Made by a program: the position numbers and the translations under genes. Of a stretch of 64,000 nucleotides of DNA, positions 17,149 to 26,700 are shown piece after piece. This DNA comes from an uncultured Deefgea sp. GTDB lineage: Bacteria > Pseudomonadota > Gammaproteobacteria > Burkholderiales > Chitinibacteraceae. Position 1 is the first letter of the stretch; every line of letters begins with the position of its first letter. Below the pieces are notes generated by a model. That model was given only the letters and a program-made list of their open reading frames with translations, did no database searches and was not told the DNA's origin. Location of the stretch: assembly GCF_947072475.1 (NCBI RefSeq), contig NZ_CAMTIA010000002.1:62001-126000 (forward strand), read 5' to 3'.

Positions 17149-18492
17149 TTAAATGTATTTGAACAAACTTAAGTCTTGCACCTGAGCAAAACTTTTACGC
17201 GTGGCATCAAGCACCATTTGATTTTCGGCAAAATCACTAATGGCAGCAGCATAATCAAGCCCTTCGAGCGCAGAGAGCGTCTTAGTGTATTGCAATTTCA
17301 TATCTTCAGTAGTGTCTTTTACTGAATCGGTTTCATTCATCCGAGCACCAAGATAGGCCTGACTCGTCACCACACTACCCAGTGAGTTCGATAAATTCGA
17401 TAAGGCGGTATTCAATTGATTTTGAAATGCAGCCTGCCCTGTTGGACCGGATTGATAGGTATTTAAAGCACTTGATAAGGCGCCCAAGGTAGCAAACAAA
17501 TCCACATTGGTGCTGGTTTTAACGCTAAAACTATCGTTTGTGGTGGCCGTCGCTGCAGGAACACCTTTGACATTGGTTTTAACACCATAGTCCCAAGCCG
17601 GCACGACAGGGATGGCAACTGGATCCGTAGCTAATTGTTTAAACTCAATATCCGCACCTTCAGCATAAGCTCGCGGGAACGCCGTACCCGCAGCACGTGG
17701 CATGGCAGCACCATCAATCAAAGAGACGCCGGTGGTGGTATTCACCAAATCATACGTGGTTATATTTTTTGTTATATTGGCGGGGTCAGGTAAGACTTGA
17801 AACCGAATACTAAAATCACGCGGCGCGGGGGCCAACGCCCATTTATTCGGGTCTGTCACCTCACCGGGGCCCACAATTCCTGAGCCAGTATTGGCCGCGT
17901 TATACGCGGTGACAAAGGTACCATTACCATTTTTAATTTTCTGAAAAATATCGCTACCGGCTTCAGAAATCGGCAATTGTCGACCATCCGAAATTTGCAC
18001 CAAACGCTTGCCATCATCACCTTGGTAAGTGACTTGACCAAAAGCAGCTTCAGTAAAAGGTTTAACGTCGCCCTTAAAGCCAGAAAATAGATAATTTCCC
18101 TGACCATCCGTGGTATTGGCCAAGCCCAGCAGCTCTTGATATCGACCTTGCAACTCAGCATCCAGTGTTTTCTTTTCACTGGCGGTTAAGGCTGGATTAC
18201 CAGCTCGCACTGCGAGCTCCTGAACGTTTTGTATCGTTGACGTCACTTGCTGCAAAGTCGACTCACTCAAACGCATAAATGAATCCGCAGTCGCGCTATT
18301 GGTGCCATATTGACCATTAATTGACTGGGCTTGCGCCAAATCCAAAATACGTGCTGACGCAATCGGATCATCCGCCGGGGTTAAGACACGCCGATTAGCG
18401 GACAGCTGCGCTTGTAATTTAGCCTGAGTACTTTGATGCATTTGCAATGCATTACTGCCAAGGCTAAATATAGTCGTCGTTGCGATGCGCAT
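17149..18492 (-). CDS. flgL: flagellar hook-associated protein 3 (hook-filament junction)
   Basis: A 447-residue flagellin-like protein. The N-terminus has the family pattern RIATTTIFSLGSNALQMHQSTQAKLQAQLS, followed by RRVLTPADDPIASARIL. The C-terminal coiled helix has YLGARMNETDSVKDTTEDMKLQ and ends FAENQMVLDATRKSFAQVQDLSLFKYI. The middle region (about 150-330) is variable, as in other FlgL proteins. It joins the hook to the filament together with FlgK. Last gene of flgBCDEFGHIJKL, 24 bases after flgK. Confidence 0.95.
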   Translation of the reverse strand: MRIATTTIFSLGSNALQMHQSTQAKLQAQLSANRRVLTPADDPIASARILDLAQAQSINGQYGTNSATADSFMRLSESTLQQVTSTIQNVQELAVRAGNPALTASEKKTLDAELQGRYQELLGLANTTDGQGNYLFSGFKGDVKPFTEAAFGQVTYQGDDGKRLVQISDGRQLPISEAGSDIFQKIKNGNGTFVTAYNAANTGSGIVGPGEVTDPNKWALAPAPRDFSIRFQVLPDPANITKNITTYDLVNTTTGVSLIDGAAMPRAAGTAFPRAYAEGADIEFKQLATDPVAIPVVPAWDYGVKTNVKGVPAATATTNDSFSVKTSTNVDLFATLGALSSALNTYQSGPTGQAAFQNQLNTALSNLSNSLGSVVTSQAYLGARMNETDSVKDTTEDMKLQYTKTLSALEGLDYAAAISDFAENQMVLDATRKSFAQVQDLSLFKYI

Positions 18493-18516
18493 AATATGAA
18501 CTCCTCTGAAGCGATC

Positions 18517-20538
18517 TTATCGGCCTAAATTAACGATTTCTTCAAAGGCCTTTTGAGCGATTTGAATGACCTTACTTGAAGCCTGATAAGCCTGCTGATA
18601 GCGTAATAAATTAGCCGCCTCTTCATCCAAATTCACCGCAGAAACTGAATTGCGATTGTTTTCAGCGCTAATCAATAACTTACTTTGTGCTTTACCCATA
18701 ATGGTGGCCTCACTGGTTTGCGTGCCTACCGTTGCCACCATACGGCCATAAGACTCTTGGTACGTCGCGGTACTGCCATCCAAAACTCGCGTCGTTTGCA
18801 ATTTACCCAAAGCCAAAGCATTGCGATTGTCTGAGTTAGCAGTGCCCGCATTTTTTTGCACCGTGACGCTATCACCACTCGCCGGCTTACCGTCAAGCTT
18901 CATCGTCCACCCGTTATAGCTAATCTCATTCCCCGCTTGATACGGAATATTGCCAGCTACGGCAGGCACCGCCCCGGTCACGGTATAAGCCATCCCAGAT
19001 GGAATGACCGAAGCATCGGGTACAAACGTCAAGGTCACGGGCGTAAATAAATTAGCATCTATCGAGGTATCGGTCGTCACGGCAGTCTGGGGCTTCACGT
19101 CAGGCTGATACACCTTTAAAGTCCCAGTATTCACTACTGCAGGCGCTTTGGGCTCAACAGCCGCCACCGGCCCAGCGGCGGCAATTTCACGCGGATCACT
19201 CACATTGACCTTCATTTGGTCAATAAATCCTTTCAAAGGCATGATAGTAAAGCGATCACCCGCTGCTGGCGTGGCAGTCAGCGACAAAGACAAACCTGCA
19301 GAGCTGGTAAATCCTGCTGGCGTGATTAAAGCGGCGGCCTCGGCGGCATTTAAAGTGTATTTAGTACCATCGCTTAAATTACCCAAGGCGTAATTCGTGC
19401 CGTCAAAACTGAGCTCATAATTGCTGGTCGTGACCTTAGAAATATCTTGAATATACCCAGACAATGCCGCAGTCGCAGGCACAGTGTTATTGGTATTGGG
19501 TCGAATCAAACCCAACTTCGGCGCATCAATGCCTGGTCCTAAATTGGTCGTTGGAAAAGCCCAAAATGCTTTGCCCATATTGCCATTTAAATCTTGCCCG
19601 GCCTGATGCTGCTGATTAAACGTACTTAACAAACCCAATGCAGTGCGCTCTAAGCTATTTTGTGCCAAATCAAGCGATTGATTGCGGTAATCCAATAAAG
19701 CGCCCAACTGCCCACCTGTCACTAAGCTATCGGGCAATAAAATTGAATTACCATTTTGCTCATAACTAATTGAAAGACTCTCTGGATTAGCAGGATTGGG
19801 CACCGCGCCTAAAGTATAGGTTTGTGAGCCCACCACCAAGCCTTGGCCATTACCAACAAACAAATTAATCGAACCATCGCTTAATGGCAATGACGTGGTT
19901 TTAATCAAGGTATTTAAATCTTTCACCAACAAATCACGTTGATCGAGTAAATCATTGGGCGGCTGGCCACTACTTTGCGCGACGACGATCTTGCCATTTA
20001 GATCGGCCACTTGCGCTGCATAGGCATTAATCGTTCCCACCGTATTGGAGATCTCGCCATTGAGCGAGGCACGCTGCTCATTTAAGCGCTGAGAAAAAAC
20101 CTGGAAGCGATTCATTAACGTTTGTGCGCTTGACAGCATGGCTTGGCGCGACGGCGGATTACTTGGATTGGTCGCGACATTTTGTACCGAAGCAAAAAAC
20201 TCTTGTAATGCCGGAGATACCCCCGCAGTGGGATCGGCAACAATATTATTAATTTCAGCCAAATGCGCTAAGCGGGTTTGCTGGTAGCTCGATTGGGTTT
20301 GCGCAATATCGACGGCACGCGTCAAAAACTGATCGTACACGCGCTTAATCGAGTCGACCTGCACCCCCAAACCATTAAAACCATTACCGGTTAGCAAAGG
20401 ATAAGGCGCGCTTTGCTTAATCGTTTGCCGAGAATAGCCATCGGTATTGACGTTGGCAATATTATGCCCAGTGGTGGTTAAGCCTAAATTAGCGGCATTT
20501 AAGCCCGAGACGCCAATACCAAATACCGATGAGGCCAT
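18517..20538 (-). CDS. flgK: flagellar hook-associated protein 1
   Basis: A 673-residue protein. It opens with the rod/hook/HAP signature ASSVFGIGVSGLNAANLGLTTTGHNIANVNTDGYSRQ and ends with VNLDEEAANLLRYQQAYQASSKVIQIAQKAFEEIVNLG. The central variable region is longer than in enteric FlgK (about 547 residues), with extra Ala/Pro/Val-rich segments at about 445-560. It forms the first junction ring above the hook. Located 30 bases after flgJ on the minus strand. Confidence 0.95.
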   Translation of the reverse strand: MASSVFGIGVSGLNAANLGLTTTGHNIANVNTDGYSRQTIKQSAPYPLLTGNGFNGLGVQVDSIKRVYDQFLTRAVDIAQTQSSYQQTRLAHLAEINNIVADPTAGVSPALQEFFASVQNVATNPSNPPSRQAMLSSAQTLMNRFQVFSQRLNEQRASLNGEISNTVGTINAYAAQVADLNGKIVVAQSSGQPPNDLLDQRDLLVKDLNTLIKTTSLPLSDGSINLFVGNGQGLVVGSQTYTLGAVPNPANPESLSISYEQNGNSILLPDSLVTGGQLGALLDYRNQSLDLAQNSLERTALGLLSTFNQQHQAGQDLNGNMGKAFWAFPTTNLGPGIDAPKLGLIRPNTNNTVPATAALSGYIQDISKVTTSNYELSFDGTNYALGNLSDGTKYTLNAAEAAALITPAGFTSSAGLSLSLTATPAAGDRFTIMPLKGFIDQMKVNVSDPREIAAAGPVAAVEPKAPAVVNTGTLKVYQPDVKPQTAVTTDTSIDANLFTPVTLTFVPDASVIPSGMAYTVTGAVPAVAGNIPYQAGNEISYNGWTMKLDGKPASGDSVTVQKNAGTANSDNRNALALGKLQTTRVLDGSTATYQESYGRMVATVGTQTSEATIMGKAQSKLLISAENNRNSVSAVNLDEEAANLLRYQQAYQASSKVIQIAQKAFEEIVNLGR

Positions 20539-20568
20539 GATGAAACTCCTATACTGATGCTATCGGCG

Positions 20569-21534
20569 TTAAGCGCCCAATCTTGAATTTTGAGCACCTA
20601 AGCGCGCCACCACGCTGTCGGCAACGCGCGCGAATTTTTGTGCATATTGCGGATCGGTAGCATAGCCCTCTTTGGCCAAGGCCTTACCAAAACCCAGCGC
20701 ATCGCTGCCTTGCTCTAAAGCATCGCCAAAGCGTCGCTTCATTACACTGGCATAGTCAGCAAACGCATCTTGATATGAATCGTAAGCACGAAATTTTTCC
20801 ACCCGTTTTTGCGCCGCGCCATCGACAAACTCAGTCGTCAACACATCAACGGTTTTTCCTTTCCAGCTACTTCCCGCCTTAATACCAAATAAATTAAATG
20901 AATCATTCCCAGCGGCATCATTCAGCGTTTTTTTACCCCAGCCGGTTTCTAGCGCAGCATGCGCCAGCAATAAATGCGGCGCCACGCCCAATGTGCTGGC
21001 GGTACTTTGCGCCGCAGCGCTGATTTTTTTGATAAAGTCAGCCGCGCCAGACCTTGCGCCATCGGCAAGATCAGTCGGCATAGCGGCAGTTTTTGCCGCG
21101 ACCGCGCTTGCCGCCAGCGGAACGGTTTTAACGTTCCGGTAATCCAAGCCCTGATCCATCAATGGATTCACACCACGATGCAGTGGTTGCTGTAATAAAG
21201 CGGGATTTTGCTGTACTTGAATCTGCCGCATAATCACCTCGGCCAAACCCACCCCACCCTGATTGGCCCACATTTGCGTGAGCTGCTGATCGTGCATGCC
21301 CCGAAACATCTCAACGCTGCTGCTGTCATTCATGCTATCGGTCGGCGCAGCCGAACGCATCGATGACAGCATTTGCTGCATCAAGAGCGCCTCAAATTGC
21401 TGGGCCACCGCTTTTGCGCCCGCCGCCGAGTCAGCTCGATTGGCCACGCGCAACTGATTCACCGCTTTAGGATCAATGGCAAGGGTGTTTTGAATAGCAT
21501 TACTGGCTGAGTTCACAGTCGGCTCCGAGTACAT
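20569..21534 (-). CDS. flgJ: flagellar rod-assembly protein FlgJ with muramidase domain
   Basis: 321 residues from the ATG at 21534 (a TTG lies one codon before). The N-terminal rod-cap domain (about 28-105) contains the AQQFEALLMQQMLSSMRSA and MFRGMHDQQL motifs. The C-terminal glucosaminidase domain (about 165-315) has LLAHAALETGWGKK with the catalytic Glu, then FNLFGIKAGSSW and YATDPQYAQKFARV. It digests peptidoglycan so the rod can pass. The dual-domain form is normal for beta/gamma-proteobacteria. The gene is separated from flgI by 271 bases that hold a 51-bp repeat, so it may have its own promoter. Confidence 0.95.
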   Translation of the reverse strand: MYSEPTVNSASNAIQNTLAIDPKAVNQLRVANRADSAAGAKAVAQQFEALLMQQMLSSMRSAAPTDSMNDSSSVEMFRGMHDQQLTQMWANQGGVGLAEVIMRQIQVQQNPALLQQPLHRGVNPLMDQGLDYRNVKTVPLAASAVAAKTAAMPTDLADGARSGAADFIKKISAAAQSTASTLGVAPHLLLAHAALETGWGKKTLNDAAGNDSFNLFGIKAGSSWKGKTVDVLTTEFVDGAAQKRVEKFRAYDSYQDAFADYASVMKRRFGDALEQGSDALGFGKALAKEGYATDPQYAQKFARVADSVVARLGAQNSRLGA

Positions 21535-21723
21535 CAATAGCTTAGGTTATTAACCCATAAGCAAAGAGTATGCCGATTGGTATTGAGAACTGATTTTGTG
21601 AGGAAAAAGATATAAAGCACCAAGCGCAACAAGATCACGCTGCCTTCATTTTTTGTAATTTTTTTTGGGAGTGGACTGTTATCACTGGGGGGGTGATTTT
21701 TATAGCAACGCTTAAAATAAAGT

Positions 21724-21774
21724 TGGGTATATGCGCGCAGGCTTTACATATAAATGCCAATACACATATACCCA
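21724..21774. repeat. 51-bp dispersed inverted-ended repeat, copy 3
   Basis: The ends TGGGTATATG (21724-21733) and CATATACCCA (21765-21774) form a perfect 10-bp inverted repeat; total length 51 bp. It lies in the flgI-flgJ gap, inside an otherwise tight operon. Confidence 0.8.
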
Positions 21775-21805
21775 GATGTAAATCGCAGACTCATACCGCA
21801 ATAGA

Positions 21806-22894
21806 CTAAATCACTTCAATCACCGCATTTAATGCACCGGCCGCTTTCATGGCTTGCAAAATGGCCAATAAATCTTGCGGCGTTGCGCCGACGGCGTTCA
21901 GCGCCCTAACCACTTGATTCAGCGAAGTAGCCTTCGGTACCCTTACGATGGGCCCCTTACCGGTTTCAATTTGAATTTCGGCGTTTTCAATTCGCTTAGT
22001 CGCGCCACCCGCCAGTGCATTAGGCTGCGCCACGGCATTTTCTGCCAATATCGTCACGGTTAAATTGCCATGTGCAATCGCACACGCCTCAACCGTGACC
22101 GCTTGGTTCATCACAATCGACCCCGTTCGTGCATTAATAATCACTTTGGGATTACTTTTGGCTGGCGTCACATCGATAGTTTCTAAACGTGCCAAAAAAG
22201 CCACGCGTTGATTGGGATCTTGCGGCGCGCGCACCTGAATCACCCGACCATCGAGCGCAGTGGCCACCGCGCCAATTTGGCCATTAATCGCATTCACCAC
22301 ACGACTTGCTGTTGAAAAATCAGTTTGCAATAACTCAAGCTGAACAAATTCGCCATTGCCCAATGAAGTCGGTACGGCTCGCTCAACGGTTGCCCCTGCT
22401 GGCACCAAGCCAGTTGCCAATTGATTCACTTGCACGCTAGTACCAGCCGCGGCAGCACCAGCACCAGCGACAATTAAATTGCCTTGCGCCATGGCATAAA
22501 TTTGCCCGTCCGCACCTTTGAGCGGTGCCATTAATAAAGTGCCGCCGCGCAAACTTTTGGCATTACCAATCGAAGAAACCACCACATCCAAAGGCTGACC
22601 TGGCCGCGCAAACGGCGGCAAAGTGGCGGTCACCATCACGGTGGCGACGTTTTTTAGCTGCAAATTGCCGCCCGTAGGCACTTGCACGCCAAGATTGGTG
22701 AGCATGTTTAGGATCGACTGCACTGTAAACGGCGTTTGCGTGGTTTGATCGCCAGTACCGTCCAAGCCAACGACAAGGCCATACCCCACCAATTGATTGT
22801 TTCGTACGCCGGCAAAACTAGCGAGCTGCTTTAACGGCTCGGCCATACTCAACATCGACGTGCAACACAGCAAAACTAGCAATAAATGGCGCAT
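21806..22894 (-). CDS. flgI: flagellar P-ring protein
   Basis: A 362-residue exported protein of standard FlgI length. A signal peptide ends near SMAEP (residue 18), and the mature part begins LKQLASFAGVRNNQLVGYGLVVGLDGTGD. Conserved segments include NVATVMVTATLPPFARPGQPLDVVVSSIG and LRGGTLLMAPLKGADGQIYA. It forms the periplasmic P-ring around the rod, assembling in the peptidoglycan layer. It is 19 bases after flgH. Confidence 0.96.
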   Translation of the reverse strand: MRHLLLVLLCCTSMLSMAEPLKQLASFAGVRNNQLVGYGLVVGLDGTGDQTTQTPFTVQSILNMLTNLGVQVPTGGNLQLKNVATVMVTATLPPFARPGQPLDVVVSSIGNAKSLRGGTLLMAPLKGADGQIYAMAQGNLIVAGAGAAAAGTSVQVNQLATGLVPAGATVERAVPTSLGNGEFVQLELLQTDFSTASRVVNAINGQIGAVATALDGRVIQVRAPQDPNQRVAFLARLETIDVTPAKSNPKVIINARTGSIVMNQAVTVEACAIAHGNLTVTILAENAVAQPNALAGGATKRIENAEIQIETGKGPIVRVPKATSLNQVVRALNAVGATPQDLLAILQAMKAAGALNAVIEVI

Positions 22895-22913
22895 TATTTT
22901 CCTTTAAACCCGC

Positions 22914-23597
22914 TTAAAATGGCCAAATCGACATAAAAGCACGCTGCATCCAACCCATGGTGTTAGCGTCAGCAATCGCGCCTTGACCGACTTGTTCAAT
23001 GCGCGCATCAGCCACCCGAGTCGACGAAATCGTGTTGCCCGCCCGAATATCGTTTGGATTAACGATACCCGAAAAACGAATCAAGCTGGTTTGCCCATTC
23101 ACGGCAATCTGCTTTTCACCGCCCAAGACTAAGTTTCCATTGGCCAATACATCCACCACCGTCACCGCAATCGTGCCTTTAAAGGTGTTGCTACTATTGG
23201 TTTGACCTTTGCCAGCAAAGGTATTTTCAGACGTGATGTCGGCTTTACCAGACAGTAGTTTTTCAATCGCTCCGGGCATATACGGCAAACTCGTCGACCC
23301 ACCCAATGACAAAGTACCTGAGCGATTAGCACCACTATTGGCCGAATTGACTGCAGATAGGTTTTCTTCGATGGCAATAATTAAGATATCACCAATGCGC
23401 CGCGCCACCGGCTCTTCAAACAGCAATTTGGCCGTACCCGATTGAAAAATCGCGCCATTATTGGCTTGCGTGAGTACATTTTGTTGCGGGCGAGCGCTGA
23501 CTGGCTGCGTCACAATCGACTGCGGCGCAACGCAAGCCGCTAAATTCAATAATAAGCATCCAGCCAGTAGGCTGCGCAGCTGAGTCAATTTAAACAA
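22914..23597 (-). CDS. flgH: flagellar L-ring lipoprotein
   Basis: About 227 residues. The start is not an ATG: a GTG at 23606 directly abuts the AAGG motif after the flgG stop, while a TTG at 23597 sits 8 bases behind that AAGG, so 23597 is preferred. A lipoprotein signal follows with lipobox LNLAAC. The core carries the FlgH motifs SLFEEPVARRIGDILIIAIEENL-like near residues 60-80 and GNLVLGGEKQIAVNGQ plus RFSGIVNPNDI. It ends SIWPF. It forms the outer-membrane L-ring. Confidence 0.94.
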   Translation of the reverse strand: MFKLTQLRSLLAGCLLLNLAACVAPQSIVTQPVSARPQQNVLTQANNGAIFQSGTAKLLFEEPVARRIGDILIIAIEENLSAVNSANSGANRSGTLSLGGSTSLPYMPGAIEKLLSGKADITSENTFAGKGQTNSSNTFKGTIAVTVVDVLANGNLVLGGEKQIAVNGQTSLIRFSGIVNPNDIRAGNTISSTRVADARIEQVGQGAIADANTMGWMQRAFMSIWPF

Positions 23598-23607
23598 TAT
23601 CGACACC

Positions 23608-24393
23608 TTACAAAGTACCCAGTTTTTGCAGCATTTCGTCCGACGTTCGCACAGAACGAGAATTCATTTCATACGCCCGCTGAGCTTGAATCATATTAAT
23701 TAATTCTTCGGTCACATTCACATTCGACGCTTCAACATAACCTTGATTGAGCGCGCCAAGACTATTAGTGCCGGGCGTACCCACTGTTGGCGCACCACTG
23801 GCCGCCGTTTCTAGATATAAATTACCGCCAACCGCCTGCAAACCCGGAGGGTTAATGAAGGTAGCCAATTGAATATTGCCCAATTGAGCTGGCGCGGCGG
23901 CATCATTATTAATGATTGCCGTCACAGTACCATCTTTGGCGATCGTCACCTTAGTTGTTCCCAAGGGAACTTGCAGCGCCGGTTCTAAAGGATAACCATT
24001 GGAGGTCACCACCGTACCTTGGTTATCGACTTGAAAACTACCGTCGCGGGTGTATGCCGTTTTACCATCCGGCATCGCAATTTGAAAAAAACCAGCGCCA
24101 TTAATCGCCATATCCAATGGCCCATCGGTCAACTGCAGATTACCTTGCATAAAAATACGCGCAGTCGCGACTGGGCTCACCCCAGTGCCGACATCCAAAC
24201 CCGTTGGCAATTGAGTGGATTGGCTAGTGGCAGCCCCGGCCTGACGTAAATTTTGATAGAGCAAATCCTGAAAAACCGGACGCTCTCGCTTAAAGCCGGT
24301 GGTACTCACATTGGCTAAGTTATTCGAGATCACATCCACATTAAACTGCATGGCGTCCATGCCGGTTTTTGCGGTCAATAATGAGCGAAACAT
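23608..24393 (-). CDS. flgG: flagellar distal rod protein
   Basis: A 261-residue protein of exact family length. It opens MFRSLLTAKTGMDAMQFNVDVISNNLANVSTTGFKRER, has the ATGVSP-like GTGVSPVATARIF motif and NGAGFFQIAMPDGKTAYTRDGSF, and ends GYVEASNVNVTEELINMIQAQRAYEMNSR. It polymerises as the distal rod. Its stop is adjacent to the flgH start. Confidence 0.97.
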   Translation of the reverse strand: MFRSLLTAKTGMDAMQFNVDVISNNLANVSTTGFKRERPVFQDLLYQNLRQAGAATSQSTQLPTGLDVGTGVSPVATARIFMQGNLQLTDGPLDMAINGAGFFQIAMPDGKTAYTRDGSFQVDNQGTVVTSNGYPLEPALQVPLGTTKVTIAKDGTVTAIINNDAAAPAQLGNIQLATFINPPGLQAVGGNLYLETAASGAPTVGTPGTNSLGALNQGYVEASNVNVTEELINMIQAQRAYEMNSRSVRTSDEMLQKLGTL

Positions 24394-24417
24394 GAGGCTT
24401 TATTCCTTATCGAATAC

Positions 24418-25158
24418 TTAACCGTTCAACGATAAAATCGAAGCGGCAGAACGTGAGTTCTGCTCGGCAGTTTGTAATAATTTAATTTGCATATCGTAAT
24501 GGCGTTGCGTGGCAATCATCGTCACCAATTGATCCACCGCATTCACATTACTCCCCTCGATACCGCCCACAGCCAAGCGCACGTTGGGATCGGACTGTCC
24601 AGCTTCGCCATTGCGGCGGCGAAATAAACCATCCAGGCCTTTTTCCATTTCTGCCGCTGCGGGATTGACCAACTTTAAGCGGCCAATTTCCACCGCTTGC
24701 GCCGGATTGGCCAAATCAATCGCCGACACCGTCCCATCGGCCGCAATCGAGGCTTGGGTGTTTTCTGGAATGGTTAACGGACCACTATCCCCTTCAACGA
24801 TCAAACCGGTATAGGTTTTGAGCATCCCGCTGGCATCAACCACAAAATTACCATTGCGGGTATACGCTTCGCCAGAGGCACTTTGTACTGCAAACCAGCC
24901 ATCGTCGTTAATTGCCGCATCCAGCTCACGGCCGGTTTGCTGAAAAGAACCTTGGCTTAAATCAGAACCCGTACTTTGCTCAACAGCAAATGCGCGTGTG
25001 GCCAAACCGGGGCCGCCAATCACCGGAACCGCACGAAACGCCGCTAAATCCGCCCGAAAACCGGTGGTATTGGCATTGGCCAAATTATTCGCCACGGTCG
25101 ATTGCCGATTTTCGGTTTGCTTAGCGCCGGTCATTGCCACGTAAATTAAACGATCCAT
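24418..25158 (-). CDS. flgF: flagellar proximal rod protein FlgF
   Basis: A 246-residue protein. It opens MDRLIYVAMTGAKQTENRQSTVANNLANANTTGFRADL, typical of FlgF, and has DGWFAVQSASGEAYTRNGNFVVDASG and the end GGIEGSNVNAVDQLVTMIATQRHYDMQIKLLQTAEQN. It forms part of the proximal rod together with FlgB and FlgC. It lies 24 bases upstream of flgG in the operon. Confidence 0.96.
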   Translation of the reverse strand: MDRLIYVAMTGAKQTENRQSTVANNLANANTTGFRADLAAFRAVPVIGGPGLATRAFAVEQSTGSDLSQGSFQQTGRELDAAINDDGWFAVQSASGEAYTRNGNFVVDASGMLKTYTGLIVEGDSGPLTIPENTQASIAADGTVSAIDLANPAQAVEIGRLKLVNPAAAEMEKGLDGLFRRRNGEAGQSDPNVRLAVGGIEGSNVNAVDQLVTMIATQRHYDMQIKLLQTAEQNSRSAASILSLNG

Positions 25159-25167
25159 ATCTCTCTA

Positions 25168-26685
25168 TTAACGCAAGTTAACGATGGTTTGCAAAATGGT
25201 ATCTTGCGCTTTAATCGTTTGTGAGTTGGCTTGATAATTGCGCTGCGCAGTTATTAAATTCACCAATTCACTGGTTAAATCGACATTCGAATCCTCAACA
25301 GAGGCGGACTGCAGCAAACCGGTACTGCCTGAACCCGGCGCATTAGTGAGTGGCTGACCTGAAGCCGACGACTCCGCCCAGCGATTGTCCCCTAATGGCT
25401 GCATACCCTGCACATTGGTAAACGAAGACAACACAATCTGCGCCACATTACGCGTTTGGCCATTGGAATAACGACCTTGCACCATCCCGTCTTTATTGAC
25501 TGAAATCCCAGTCAAAATACCATCGGTATAGCCATCTTGCGTCAGCGTACTCACCGAATACGGGCTACCAAACTGCGTTGATTTATCAAAATACATTTGA
25601 AAATTCAAGCCGTTTGAACCGTTATTAAGCCCCGCTGCAGTCACGGTAAAATTCGTGCCGCCAACCGGCATGCCTATTGGGCGGCCATTGGCATCAAATG
25701 TAATTGAACTCGATGAATACAGCGCAGAATTCGCAACTTGTGCAGCGGCCAAGACCGAAGCGGGCGTTGCCCCTGCCGCAGCTGCTGCCGTTGCAGCGGC
25801 GGTCGCCACGGCGGTCGCACCGGCGGTATTATCAGTCGCCACAGCAGCTTGAATTGCAGCATTCACCGACGCTGCCGTTGCTGGAGGTACGGTCACCGCC
25901 GCAGCTGTAGTGCCAGCTTTCATTGTTGCTGCCGCTTGCGCACCTAAAGTGCCATCCACATTGACGTCTTTACCATCTAAAGCGTAATGCACTTGCCAAG
26001 TACTCGTTGGTGGTACGGTCGGCGTAGCTGGCGGTACATTTTTACGGAAATAAAACGTTTGCGTGTGGGTGCCGCCCAAAGAGTCGTACACCGTTGCTGA
26101 CGTTGAGTAATTGTAAGTGGTTGGATCAGTCGATGAAAAAGCGGTTGTTGCTGGTAACACTTTATCGTTAGCGTTGAGGTTTAAACCCAAGTTCAAACCA
26201 GCCCCCGTCACGCCAGAGCCGCCCGTTTGGCGCGCGCCGATATTCGAAAACTGCAACTGAATCGGTTGTGGGGTCGAGCCCGCCAATACTTGACCCGTTC
26301 CACGATCCACCGGCCAACCGGTTAGTAACTGGGCATTATTGACAATAAAGCCATTTTTATCTAATTGAAACTGACCATTACGGGCGTAACTAATCGTGCC
26401 AGTTGGATCTTGCATCCGAAAAAAACCATTGCCGGTGATGGCAATATCTAAGGGGTTATTAGTCGACGTGGTATTGCCTTGACCAAATTGCTGCGCAATC
26501 GTTTGGTTCTTAGCACCGATACCGGCAATATTGGACGAAGAGCCAAAGGTACTGGCATAAATATCGGAAAACTCAGCGCGAGCGCCCTTAAAACCCACCG
26601 TATTGGCATTGGCCACGTTATTGCCGATCACATCCAAGCTTTTTGCCGATGCGCCCAAACCACTTAAACCTTGTTGAAAGCCCAT
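25168..26685 (-). CDS. flgE: flagellar hook protein with alanine-rich insertion
   Basis: 505 residues, about 100 longer than enteric FlgE. Hook signatures are intact: the N-terminal GLSGLGASAKSLDVIGNNVANANTVGFKGARAEF, LDIAITGNGFFRMQDPTGT, and the C-terminal SVEDSNVDLTSELVNLITAQRNYQANSQTIKAQDT. Between about residues 249 and 323 there is a low-complexity stretch made almost only of Ala, Thr, Val and Gly, placed in the surface-exposed domain region. It may be tolerated outside the hook core. The DNA in this stretch is a GC-rich run of GCN codons. Confidence 0.95.
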   Translation of the reverse strand: MGFQQGLSGLGASAKSLDVIGNNVANANTVGFKGARAEFSDIYASTFGSSSNIAGIGAKNQTIAQQFGQGNTTSTNNPLDIAITGNGFFRMQDPTGTISYARNGQFQLDKNGFIVNNAQLLTGWPVDRGTGQVLAGSTPQPIQLQFSNIGARQTGGSGVTGAGLNLGLNLNANDKVLPATTAFSSTDPTTYNYSTSATVYDSLGGTHTQTFYFRKNVPPATPTVPPTSTWQVHYALDGKDVNVDGTLGAQAAATMKAGTTAAAVTVPPATAASVNAAIQAAVATDNTAGATAVATAAATAAAAAGATPASVLAAAQVANSALYSSSSITFDANGRPIGMPVGGTNFTVTAAGLNNGSNGLNFQMYFDKSTQFGSPYSVSTLTQDGYTDGILTGISVNKDGMVQGRYSNGQTRNVAQIVLSSFTNVQGMQPLGDNRWAESSASGQPLTNAPGSGSTGLLQSASVEDSNVDLTSELVNLITAQRNYQANSQTIKAQDTILQTIVNLR

Positions 26686-26700
26686 GATATTCCCCTACTT

